DNA of 64,000 nt from Emmonsiellopsis sp. PD_33 (taxonomy: Eukaryota; Ascomycota; Eurotiomycetes; Onygenales; Ajellomycetaceae). The DNA is taken from contig JANTQF010000059.1 in the NCBI GenBank assembly GCA_032988165.1, positions 1 through 64,000 of the forward strand. Reading direction: 5' to 3'. Positions within the stretch are counted from its first letter, which is position 1; each line of letters opens with the position of its first letter. Below, one piece after another: positions 33,477 through 43,849 of this stretch. The notes under the pieces were generated by a model that saw only the letters and a program-made list of their open reading frames with translations, was not told where the DNA came from and ran no database searches. The position numbers and the translations under genes are program-made.

Positions 33477-34637
33477 TTACGAAGCAGAATCATCCGCGCA
33501 ATACTCTGCCCCTTCGACAGGATTGATATAACCCAGGTCAATAAATTCCTCGAAGTTCCAGTAGTCACCCTGAACACCCTCACCATCCACTGCCACGTTA
33601 CCGAAGAACCTGGCTGTCCAGTAAGCGCTTCCGCGAGTATATTTGCCAAATGCGTAAAGCCCAGCATTGAGATTCTTCCTCCGGTTCTCGAACTTGTTAT
33701 TGGCGACTGTCTGTATGGACCACTCGCCAATGAAAACGGGGAACTTGCCATCCCCCTGAGACAACTTGGCATCCGAGCAGATATCCGCAGTCACCGTGTC
33801 CGAATCCGTATCGCGGCCGGCAAAGTAGTAGTTGTGCACATCGAATACCAGATTTGCGCCCGCGTCGAACGAAGGGGACCAATATGCTTCCGGTTTGAAA
33901 CCTCCTTGGAACATGATAGGGATGTTGGGGTCAGCGCCGGAGACCCTGTCGATTACACCTTGAATATACTGCGCCGTCCATGCAGCGGCTTCCTCTGACA
34001 GAGACTCTGGCGTGCCGAAATACTCGGGGAGGTCCGCCGGTTCGTTGATGGGCGCGATGGTGTAGGATTGTGGAGAGCTAGAGCCTTGTATGAAATCGAT
34101 GACAGCGTCTATCGCCTGGTAAGAGTAATCTAAGGCAGTCTCGTTATGGAACCAGCCAAGATGGCCCTCTGCCTCGCCAATTTCCAAGCCGTTAACCCCG
34201 CCAGGGAGAGAATGGATATCGATGATGATATGCATGCCGTGTTTGGTAATGGCGTATGTCGCAATGTCATTGAGGAATTGGACCTGGTTGCCTGTGTAGA
34301 GCTGTGATCCTGGGACTTTGACCCATGCGGCATAAGTGGTCGGGATCCGTAAAACGTTTATTCCGACTCCAGCAAGCTTGTCGATATCAGCGGGGGTAAT
34401 GTACGTCGCATATCGCTGTTCCAGAACAGAGCTGCATTGTGAGCCGAGATTTGCGCAGAGACCCCATTCGTCCGGCGCTCCGCCAGAGTTTTCGCTCCAG
34501 AATTCGGGATCGATGACTGCTTCTTGCAGCAACCATCCTCCGAGATTGATGCCGGTTGCGTCGAACATTTTCCAATCCACAGCAATGGTGGATTGGATTG
34601 CCGAGAGGAGGACAAAAAATATTGGAGAGAATAACAT
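33477..34637 (-). CDS. Secreted GH5 family glucanase (exo-beta-1,3-glucanase-like)
   Basis: Glycoside hydrolase family 5 protein of 386 aa in a single exon. The ATG at 34,637 gives a clean signal peptide (MLFSPIFFVLLSAIQSTIAV). Signatures in order: GINLGGWLLQEAVIDPEFW at the start of the barrel, GINVLRIPTTYAAW, HGMHIIIDIHSLPGG, acid/base Glu in IAPINEPAD, DVHNYYF, and the nucleophile Glu in PVFIGEWSIQT, followed by GSAYWTARF instead of the usual GW-xW ending. These match fungal exo-1,3-beta-glucanases (Exg1/ExgA type), acting on cell-wall or plant beta-glucans. Cys residues near the N- and C-termini could form disulphides. Intron-free structure sets it apart from its neighbours. Confidence 0.93.
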   Translation of the reverse strand: MLFSPIFFVLLSAIQSTIAVDWKMFDATGINLGGWLLQEAVIDPEFWSENSGGAPDEWGLCANLGSQCSSVLEQRYATYITPADIDKLAGVGINVLRIPTTYAAWVKVPGSQLYTGNQVQFLNDIATYAITKHGMHIIIDIHSLPGGVNGLEIGEAEGHLGWFHNETALDYSYQAIDAVIDFIQGSSSPQSYTIAPINEPADLPEYFGTPESLSEEAAAWTAQYIQGVIDRVSGADPNIPIMFQGGFKPEAYWSPSFDAGANLVFDVHNYYFAGRDTDSDTVTADICSDAKLSQGDGKFPVFIGEWSIQTVANNKFENRRKNLNAGLYAFGKYTRGSAYWTARFFGNVAVDGEGVQGDYWNFEEFIDLGYINPVEGAEYCADDSAS

Positions 34638-35574
34638 AGTGATTTCTTGAATTGTATGAGGCTTAGGAAAGTAGTCGGATGTGCACGTCAAGGCAGTCGG
34701 AATGTCTCAACTTTCTAAACATCCATCCTCCCCTTATATATCTACCAGAAATGGAAAATATACCAAGTGTAAACTAGAATGACATAATTAGTTTCAGAGC
34801 TTTGATAAAGGCCATTGATATGTGGAGCCGACTGTACATAGGTTGAATGAGTGCTCCCGGTCTGCTCGGTGAAGCTAGGACCGAGAGCTGGTCCAGCGGG
34901 TGGGTGACATCCCGAGGGGATTTATGAGCTCGATTGGCCGGGTTATTGGAGTGGGCGGATGTGGTAATTTGGGAGGATCTGCGGAATCTGGGGAATCTGG
35001 GGAAGGGGTGTGGAGGCTGCCGGTCGTTTTATCGGGATCAGGGGTAAAGGGGTAAAGGGGTAAAGCCAACTCGCAGATGTTTATTCCGACGTCGTATTTT
35101 CGGCCGGCATGACACAGATAATTCAAACCCTGGCTAGTCAGATAGAAGATTATTCACTGGTTGTTTCTCCTTTCATTCTTCATCAGCAAACTCGCCAAGG
35201 ATAGCACTTTTCGTATCTTCTTATTCATAATGCCTTTCGGCTCACAGCCAATTAGGCCCCAAAAATCCTTGATTTAACTAACTAGGCCAGAAAACCACTA
35301 CAATCCGCTTGATTCACACCCCAGCGCTGCAAACAATTGGCAAACACTTGGATGAAATGTCATAGAAGTTTTTTGTATAAGACAACCCAATACGCTCTCT
35401 CCATTAATTGTGGTCAGCCTAACGAGTGAAATGTCAAACACATGCTGTTGTACGCGTTTCCAGTAGGTAATAAGTAGTAGCAATCTCGATTGAAATAGTT
35501 CCAGTTGATTGTGACAGTTCCCAAAGAAGACCGCAAACTTCTGAATCGCTCACACTTGATTGACGCTGCTAAGG
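34638..35574. other. Intergenic between glucanase promoter and P450 3' end
   Basis: Contains a TATA-like stretch (TTATATA, about 34,736) 100 bp upstream of the glucanase start and three copies of GGGGTAAA at 35,041-35,064. No gene seen. Confidence 0.5.
35041..35064 (+). repeat. GGGGTAAA tandem triplicate
   Basis: Three perfect 8-bp units about 400 bp upstream of the glucanase start. Could be promoter sites or a microsatellite. Confidence 0.85.
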
Positions 35575-37452
35575 CTAGGGATCTGGCCGATAACTAACAT
35601 TTGAATTGGAATTTGCCCCCTTTCCCTGTCTATCGCGAACAGCGAAGCGCGTGTTAAAATCCGACTGCTTTACAAACCAGAAATTTCGTGTGGTCCAATT
35701 GTTATCTTGCCCGTCAAGCTCGATCTGCATCATAAGAAAAGTTAGAACCCAGCCATACAGGAATAGGCTATTGAATACATAACTGGGAAATTGGGGGGTT
35801 CGGGATTTACCTCAAAGTGCAACAAGAATGCTGGCAGCAATTTATATATTTCTAGCATGGCAATACTCTTTCCGATACAGGATCTTGCCCCTGACCCGAA
35901 GTGGCACATGGCGGCCTTCATATTGCTTAGCTCTTGCGTGCTTGCCTCAATCCATCTTTCAGGTCGGAAAGCATTGGTATCTTCTCCGAAAATGTCTGCT
36001 CGTCTGTGTAAAACCCATGCGTTGCACCCGACAATCGTCCCCGCAGGTATATGTCTGCCACAGATGATGAGACCACCTTCCGGAACCACGCGTTCCAGCA
36101 ATAAACCGACAGCGGGATGGAGGCGGAAAGTTTCTTGGATCACAGAGTCGAGGTACGGTAACGTCTGGCTTTCGGCCCAGCTTACAAGTCCGCTATTCCG
36201 ACCCCCGATTCTGCCGGAATTGTAAGCCTCATCAAGCTCTTCCATTAGTCTTGAATAGCAGCGAGGATTCTTCAGTAAGAGGTAGAAAGCAGCACTTAGA
36301 CTAATAGAAGTCGTGTCTGAGCCAGCGTTTATCATGCTCACGGCCGATGCTAGAACTTGGCTATCCGTCATGAAGTCGGGATGCTTCTCCTTAGCCTGTA
36401 AGAACTTCGTCATCAGGTCAACATTTTGCCTTTTGCCTCCTTTCGTATCTTCGGGAGCGGAAATTCGGTTTGCAGCAGAAAGTTTCTGGGTAGAGATATT
36501 CTGTGCAAATTGTGTGATGGGAAAAACTTTTTTGATTAGACCCCACCGATGCAATAGCAATTTCAAAGGATTCTTTCTGAGAAATGAGTCCAAAATCGGG
36601 ATTTGTCCCACCTAATCTGGGTATCAATGACGCTGTACAGAGTATAGACACAACTAAAAATGCCCTGTTTTTGACAATCATGCGCTCTCATAGGGGGAAA
36701 GGTTTGCTCACCAGGCTAGCATATTCTAGAAACTCGCCGATGAAGCGCACAATGCCGTCGATATCATAATTTCTCTCTAGGAAACCAATCCGCTGGCTCC
36801 AGGTCAATTCTCCAATCACGTCGAATGCGTAGAACTGCAACCATTGATTGAAATCGCAGCTCCTGCGAGTATCGACAAAGAGCTTTTGTGTCTGCTCAAT
36901 AAAGAAGCTAGTTGTTGAATCGATCAGGCCTTCATACGAAACGAGGGAGCTCATTGTAAATGCATTGTTGATGCATCGTCGATACTTCGAGTGGTAGACT
37001 TCATCTACCGTAGAAAACAGAGACTGGAGCCTTTGTCCTTTGGAAAGGGCCTGCTGAACAGGGTAAAAGTTTGACTATTATCAACGAGTGCATGGTTAGC
37101 TGGTTTCGGGAAACTTGGTAGTGGTCGTAATACGCATGGCGCTTGCCTTTACGACGCCTCTGTTTAAACCATAGATATCCTTAATTGCCCTCGGATCCGA
37201 AAACGACAGCATATTAGGGCCAAGTCGGACAATGTCACCGTTTTGTTGATGAAGACGAATATGCGTCCTCTCAGCACTACCGCTTAGGGTATCAAAAAAT
37301 CTCCACCAATTTGTATACGCTGCAAGCCAAGGACCCGGGTATGCTTGCAGGCCATGGTAGTATTTATTTCGAAGCAAATATAACACAATAGCAAATATGG
37401 AGAACCCTAGCCAATGCTCTTGTAGGACGCGGAGATGCCCGAGCAAGGCCAT
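35575..37452 (-). CDS. Cytochrome P450 (pisatin-demethylase-like)
   Basis: Membrane-anchored haem monooxygenase of about 539 aa. Exons are 37,147-37,452, 36,712-37,074, 35,811-36,611 and 35,575-35,724. The start at 37,452 places the anchor helix (WLGFSIFAIVLYLLRNKYY) at once after MALLGHLRVLQEH; an in-frame ATG lies further up at 37,581. Intron 1 begins AAG|GCAAGC, a GC-AG intron, and joins NRGVVK to SNFYPVQQALSKGQRLQS as in the family. Key sites: PGPWLAAYTNWWR, I-helix AGSDTTS, K-helix ETFR, FRPERW, and haem loop FGSGARSCIGKSIAM with the Cys ligand. The last splice restores NWTTRNFWFVKQSDFNTRF, the typical C-terminus. Similarity is to pisatin demethylase-like fungal P450s, but substrate cannot be read. 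It is the last intact gene before the transposon block. Confidence 0.93.
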
Positions 37453-37874
37453 GTGGTCAGATCGTACGGATAGAGGGCAAGCAAAAGACTTTGTCGTAGG
37501 TTTGGAGGAGAGGGTAATGTGAGCGCAAGCATTGATGGTAATGTAGCAACTAATTTGCGGGTTTCCTTTGAGCGTATACATACATTATATATACTATGAG
37601 AGCGGGGCATTACCCCAGTCCCGATTTCTTCAATGCGGTGTAGTAATTAGACGGGAGTGTGGGGTGGGATTGTTGGTCCAAGGGGGTGGGCCCTGGGGGG
37701 GAGCATCGGCCTCATCCCGTCCATATTTAATGTATCCTGGCATTTCAAAAACTATCGAGGCAATAGACAGCAAGAGTAGGTTATATTCCAATGTGTGTCA
37801 ATTGGTGTCGGTTAATTGGTGTCAGACAGGTTACAGAAAACTCGACCTCCCTAAAATCCTTGGTGACCTTGCCA
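37453..37874. other. P450 upstream region and gene/transposon boundary
   Basis: Normal CG-containing sequence ends here; the last CG I find is at about 37,842. A short direct repeat (AATTGGTGTC) occurs twice near 37,800-37,832. No gene seen. Confidence 0.55.
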
Positions 37875-38407
37875 TGTGACCTGACCTACAATATCAGGCC
37901 TGTGCACCTAGCTGACCTCACTAAAAAATAAATTACCTTACCATACAGTACCAAATGATTTTCATATGATCTCCACAGTATTTTCACTAAAATACCAAAC
38001 TGATTATGAATCACTTGGGAATCAGTTAGGAATTCATTAATAATTAATTAGGCTTAAAATTAGGGGGTTAGGGGTTAGGATTAGGGGGTTAGGTGTTAGG
38101 GCTTAGAGGATTAGAGTTAGAAAGGGTTAGAGAATAAGAAATATAAATATTAGTATAATAGATATACTCTGATAAGTAGATTATGTGAGCTATACACTAG
38201 AATCAAAATTATAATTACTAGAGAAAGAAAGGAAAAAGAAAAAGAAATTACAAGATTATGTAATATAAATAGAAGAGAATTATATGAGGTTGAAGCAGAT
38301 AAATGTTTATATGAAAGCCTAGTTAAAGATATCTGATTAAGTAATTAGAAATTGAGTAAAGTTTAAGCAAGCTATAGATATAGAGTATAAGAATGTAGTC
38401 TTTCACA
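37875..38407 (-). mobile_element. Candidate 3' LTR of TE-D (outer Ty3/gypsy element)
   Basis: Inferred, not proven. TE-D reads on the minus strand and its chromodomain ends near 38,490. Going left, a minus-strand polypurine tract (complement of TTATTCTTCTCTATTT) meets TGTGAAAG at 38,407, as expected where a 3' LTR starts. The other end is uncertain; TGTGACC at 37,875 fits a TG/CA terminus and the loss of CG just before it. The partner LTR lies outside the window. The TTAGGG-like tract lies inside this interval. Confidence 0.35.
38059..38130 (+). repeat. Degenerate TTAGGG-like (telomere-type) tract
   Basis: About ten units of TTAGGGGG, TTAGGGG, TTAGGA, TTAGGTG, TTAGGGC, TTAGAG and related forms in a row, all in the same orientation. 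It resembles the fungal telomere repeat TTAGGG but is irregular. Confidence 0.7.
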
Positions 38408-38679
38408 TTATTCTTCTCTATTTAATTTTGGAGGGCAGATAGAAGGGTTCAGAAAATTAGATGTAATATGATATAAGTAAAGTCTTATTAAGTAAATACA
38501 GTTTTTTATAATAGACAAGTATGATAGTATCTTATAGAATAGAGATTAATTCTTATAAAGAAACTTCATAGCTAAGCTATTTCACTAGATACTAAAACTC
38601 TTATTTATAGTAGTAATAGTTAAGAATGACTTTAATTTTATACTCTACTTTATTATCTTTCCTGATGATGCCAGGTAGA
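38408..38679 (-). pseudogene. TE-D polyprotein, chromodomain fragment
   Basis: Decayed C-terminus of a chromodomain Ty3/gypsy polyprotein. The minus strand reads DNKVEYKIKVILN, then YLVK*LSYEVSL, matching the chromodomain pattern VEAIL...YLVKWxGY, with several stops. The frame continues from the integrase piece at 53,787 once TE-A is removed (ITDWH-LPGIIRKDNK across the GTAGA target site). Confidence 0.75.
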
Positions 38680-38981
38680 TGTAAGGGATCACTCATAGGG
38701 TAGAATGTAGAGGTTATAAAATGATGTGAGGAAATATAAATATATAGTATGAAGAGTTGGTTATATTAAATATAGGAATAAGAATGTAGTAAAGCTGTTT
38801 ACTGGCCCTATAAAGATAGGGGGCCAGTAAAGGTTATATATATTGAGGTTTCAGGCCTACTTAGATAAGTCTTATGTAAGCCTCTGCCATCACAACCCCT
38901 GAGCCCCCTAGGCTCACTCCTTCAAAGGCTCTCTGGCTTGATAGCCTTAGATCTTTGCCCTGTAAGCCTGTGATTCTCACA
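38680..38981 (-). repeat. TE-A 3' LTR (302 bp)
   Basis: Begins TGTAAGGGATC and ends TTCTCACA on the plus strand. It differs from its partner only by transitions (about 40), with no length change. It contains an 11-bp perfect stem (38,798-38,808 with 38,821-38,831). Confidence 0.95.
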
Positions 38982-39474
38982 ACTATCTTCCTCTTTGCAG
39001 GCCTAACTCTCAGGCCTTAGTAACAGGTGTAGATTCACACTGTATCAGCATTCTAATAGGTGATTACATAATTAAGTAAATGTAGTGTTATAGGTAGTGA
39101 ATGTAGGGGTTCAGCAGGTAAATATATAGACAAAATATTATACTAATTCTGAAGTATTATGATAGACTTTAATTTATCTAAATCTTATAGTTCTTCTAAC
39201 CTTTAGAAGTTCAATTACTTATAATATAATTTCAGTAAGTATAATATCCACTCAACATCAGTGTTTTTCATGTTTTTGAGCATTCCAAGTGAATGTTCAG
39301 CTTTAAATATATAGGCCTTCATTGTTTTTTCATTGAAATAGTTCTTTATTTAATGTTTTTAAAGTGAAGAGGGATTTTATAGAGTAAGGTTGAATTCTTA
39401 TTGAGATCTTACAGAGTTCTAATCTTATAAAGTTTTGATCTTATGGAGTCTTCATTCCTTTCCCCCTTTTTTAA

Positions 39475-40079
39475 ATGCTGTATGACAGGGTAGAGAACAT
39501 ACTAATAGCTCATATAATAACTATATTAAATTTCTTGGGAGTCTCTATTCTTATGGTGCAACTGGAAGATGTCTGTATCTACTGTGTTTCAACTATATTA
39601 CTCTATATCATTATGGCCTCTTATGTGGGTACTACTGCAGGTGAATGTGAGAGGTGCAGATATAATTATAGATACATAAAGATAAGTCTATATTATCTCT
39701 ATCTCAGAGAGTATATACTGATATGACATTAGATGTTAGAGTACTTTCAGAGCTGTCTGAAAGGAATCCTCTGGACAGTAAGTCTTCTCTAAGAGTAAAC
39801 TTAGAATTAAAGAGTGTATCAGGATATCCACATTCTGATAGTTTTAGATTTGATTGATGATATCCTTGAGTTTTTAAGTGTAGAGGGAGTCAAGCTATTT
39901 ACCTCTATTAAGTCTACCTTTATTTCTGTGCATGTCAAGCTCTCTGCTCCTACTCTTGTGCTTATTAAGCTCTCTGCTCCTGCCTCTATATCTGTGTCTG
40001 TATTTTCACCCCTGCACCCACCAGTTATTCTCTCAGTGGAAGAAGAAGAGTTTCCCTGCAGCTCTGAGGAGTAAGACAC
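39475..40079 (+). pseudogene. Antisense accessory frame in the 3' region of TE-A
   Basis: In the 1.8 kb between chromodomain and 3' LTR, the strand opposite to the polyprotein holds two long in-line frames (39,475-39,726 and 39,814-40,074). The first contains paired cysteines, CIYC and CERCRYNY about 32 residues apart. Not recognised. It may be a broken accessory gene or chance. Confidence 0.4.
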
Positions 40080-40789
40080 AAGTAATATGTATACCTAGTG
40101 TGTATGGAATCTAACTAGCTCTCCTGATAGAGTCTGTAAGATTGATCCCTAGTAGCATAAGTGCAGACATTATTTATATATATATAAGTTATATTATATG
40201 ATAAGTTCTTCTATTCTACAGTTATCTACACAGTATTGATATAGTCTCATAAGTGCCTTTCTCTGCTTGTCATACTATTAAATATGCCATCTCAGTAGTA
40301 AATAATAATTGATATGTGAAGGGGTCAGCATTATTTGATAAGCCTGTGGACATGGTGGCCCTGAGGGTAGCACAGAAGTGGGCTTGTATGACAATTTTGA
40401 AGGTCTAGGTAAATGGGAAGAAGTAGGTAGACTATGAAGGAAATAAAGAGGTCTGTAAAGTTTATAGTATAAAGTGGGAGCAGGTGCAGAAGGCCTGTAA
40501 GAATGAAAAGTACAGGGTTAAACATATAAATAATAGATAGATGAAGATAGAGAGTGATGTGAATAAGAATTCAGAGAGTATAGAAGAAATTATAATCTAG
40601 ATTTTCATCTTTTTCTTTTCTTATAGTAGTTATAATGTTATATCTATAGGGTTATATTCTCTTAAGAATTTAAATAGAATCTTCTTTTCTTACTCTTACA
40701 TTCAATTTTAACTGACTCTATATATATTAAATTTATTTTTTTACTTTCTACCTTTTGTAATATACATCATAGTCATTATATTAAGCCTC

Positions 40790-43514
40790 ATATTTGCAAA
40801 CTACCTTTTGAGCATTCTTAAAAGCTTCAACTAGTTCTCAGGAGTTCTCACCCTCTGTGCAGCTCTTCTATTTGACAAGGTATTTAACTTTCCTACTGTG
40901 TGCCTTATACTTATTAAGGATCTTCTCAATCTCCCACTGATTTTCAGTATCAATTTCAATTGGTTTAGCCTCCAGAATCTTACTGTTCTGAGCATGGTAC
41001 AGCTCCAGGAGGAAGATGTGAAAGATGAGGTGAATGTCACAGAATTAGAATATTAATTTTAGCTTGTAGGTCTGTTTGCCCTAGATGTCTATTATTTGAA
41101 AAGAACTCAGTTGACAGTGATTTAGCTTTATAATAGAACATAATATTAATATATTAGTGCTATAGAGTATAACTCAGTCACCAATTTTAAAGGTTATAAA
41201 TATATAGTACTGATTATAGTATTTTTTCTGAGACTTCTTAACCTCTATAATCAGGCTTTGAAGAAGTTAGTGCATCTAGTCAATAATCTTTACTCTTATG
41301 GTGATGTCTTAAAATACCCTCCTCTTAGATTTATATTTAATATTCATATGGGTGGAGGTCTTCTGACCTGTGAGAGCACAGGAAGGGGTCATTTGCATTG
41401 AGCTATACTAGATATTGTTGTATGCCTATTAGGTGTGTAGCAGCCATTATGCCTAGTCATCTTACATGTAATTATAATAGACATAGAGGAAGTGTTTGAG
41501 AGTTTAATTCTAATACTCTATCTAGCTATCTATTTGAGGGTGAAAGATTGTGATCAGTTTCCTGTGAACTTTGAGTATGAAGTAGAGTGTTAATTAGAAT
41601 TTGCTTGTAAATAGAAAGCCTTGATTGCTGATGATATTCTGGGGTAATCCTCAGTCTTTAAATAGATTTCATGTAATGAGATTAGTAAGTTTATAGGCCT
41701 TGAGGTCTACCATGATCAGAACATAGATTGCCTACTTGATGAATATTTTTATAAATACTAAGATCAAATTGTAGACCTTCCTGTGCAGTTAATATGAGGA
41801 TAGACTGATGATGAAATTCATTGTGATGATCTCCTAAATGTGCCTGGGGACAGATAGTAGCTTTAACATACTATACTTCTTATAGTGATGTATCTTGACA
41901 TATTAATATATATCACATGTTTTGATATATTCCTTAATATATTAGCTCATCTCATACTAATAGTATTTACCAGCTATCATTTTATATATTCTATAGTTTT
42001 CAAAATGACTGCCTGTCAGATCATCATAGTTCATGCAAAGGATCTCATTCTTGATGGCAGCATTGTTGGGGATATAGGTGTGACTATTGTACTTAATTAG
42101 CCTATTCAAGCTAATGAATCAAGATGAATGTTTGACCTTTAAACTTATAGAGCTACCTTAGATTTTACTCTGAATCTCAGTGTACTTAGCATTCTAAGCT
42201 TGGATGCAGAGTAGGAGGTTAATTAGTGGCTCTAATAGCTTATATGTATAGGCTGTTTTGAACTTAAACATCTGATTGATAAAGAGCTATAACACTAGAG
42301 GCTCTAGATTACCTTCTATAATGCTGGTAGTAATATTCTCATCTGTGAGCACATTCTAGACTATATAGGCCATGAGAGCATTAATGTGAAGAGTGCACTC
42401 TTTGAGAGTTTTTGGATTGAGTTCTAGGTGTAGATTAGTTATATACTTAGTAGCTGCTGTAATTATCTGATCTAATTTCATTGATTTGTAGTTAGATTCT
42501 AATGATTTGAGTGTCTAGTTCTAAAGCTTTTCTTGTAATATAGGCCAGAAAATGAGTAGTTCAGCTTCTCTAATATAGTCAGGGTAATGACTCAGTATGT
42601 CTACAGGGTTCTTAGACCTAGAACAGTACTTAATTATAAAATTAAATGCTATAAGTATCTTCATCTAATATATCTAACATCCATTCAGCTGAGTTATTAT
42701 TATAAAGCTTTACAGATTAACATGATCAGAATATATAATAATTGAGTGTTTACTACTATGTAGGTAGTGCTGCCACTACTTGAATGATTTGATAATAGAT
42801 AGAAGTTTACTATTGTGGATTTAGTATTATTATTCTATATTAGAGAGTTTATAGGATCAGAATGCCATGGGGTGTTACAGACTGTCAGGCATTAATTGAG
42901 AGAGTACTATAGTAATGATAATGCTGAATGCATCAGATTTGACTTTGAAGTAATAATTAGAGTTAAAATGAATGAGAAGTAGCTCTTTTTGAAAGCTATC
43001 CTTAAGATCTATAAAGGCCTTTATGGTAGATTGATTCAGTATGATTAATATATTATTTTGACCTTTTTAGTTCTCTCTCTCCTTTATGAGATCTGTTAAT
43101 GGAGCAGATATGATCATAAACCCCCTAATGAAGTAGTAGTAGAAGTTGATAAAGTCAAGAAAGACCTAAAGTTTATAAATCATTATTAGAACTAGACATT
43201 TAAGGATAGAGGCCACACAGCTGGGCTCCATTTCCATGCTATTAATAAAGATGATGAAACCAAGGAAATCAATGCAATCTATATGAAATGAGTACTTACT
43301 AACTTTAATAAAGAGATTAAGCTTATATAGGCATTCTAAGATTACCTTAATGTGCTCCTCATGCTTCTTAATGGAATTAGAATAGATGATAATGTCATCA
43401 AGGTAGATAATATAGTAGATGTTGAGGAGGTTGCTGAGTACCTTATTAATATACACTTAAAAGATGATAGGTGTATTGATGAGCCTAAAGGGTAGAATTA
43501 TGTACTTGAAGTGC
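40790..43514 (-). pseudogene. TE-A polyprotein, RT (C-part), RNase H, integrase, chromodomain
   Basis: Minus-strand coding relic with many stops. Legible parts: HFKYIILPFRLINTP and IIYLDDIIIYSNSIKKHEEH (reverse transcriptase, 43,514-43,250), SFHIDCIDFLGFIIF, integrase zinc region and start of core (YIPNNAAIKNEILCMNYDDL, about 42,070-41,990; KTCDIY and RHI*EIITMNFI further on; SNQG near 41,640) and chromodomain (ENQWEIEKILNKYK, KVKYLVK, about 40,980-40,870). Confidence 0.85.
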
Positions 43515-43519
43515 TTATA

Positions 43520-43789
43520 TGTAAGAAATCCACATGAACTCCTCACCTCTAGGCCTCAGACTGAGGCCTGCAAATCAGCCTTAGGGCTAGGGCTCATAAG
43601 CAAGCCCTTGCTGCACACACCATAGATAGATATATAGATTGTGAGGATCCCACATTCATGAAATCCTCAGCTTGAATACTATTATCATTCATACATCTAT
43701 CTTTTATTTCTATAATATCTTCTGATGTAAACATCTCATGCTCAGCTACAAACAACCAAATAATCTTCTTGCAAAGCCTTATTCTCATA
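43520..43789 (+). repeat. TE-B 5' LTR (270 bp)
   Basis: Starts TGTAAGAAATCC and ends TTATTCTCATA. It contains the palindrome AGGCCTCAGACTGAGGCCT near 43,552-43,570. Confidence 0.95.
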
Positions 43790-43849
43790 ATTCAAGCTCA
43801 GTCAGTCAGTAACAGCCTATTATGTTGCAAAATAGGAAAACTACCCTTA

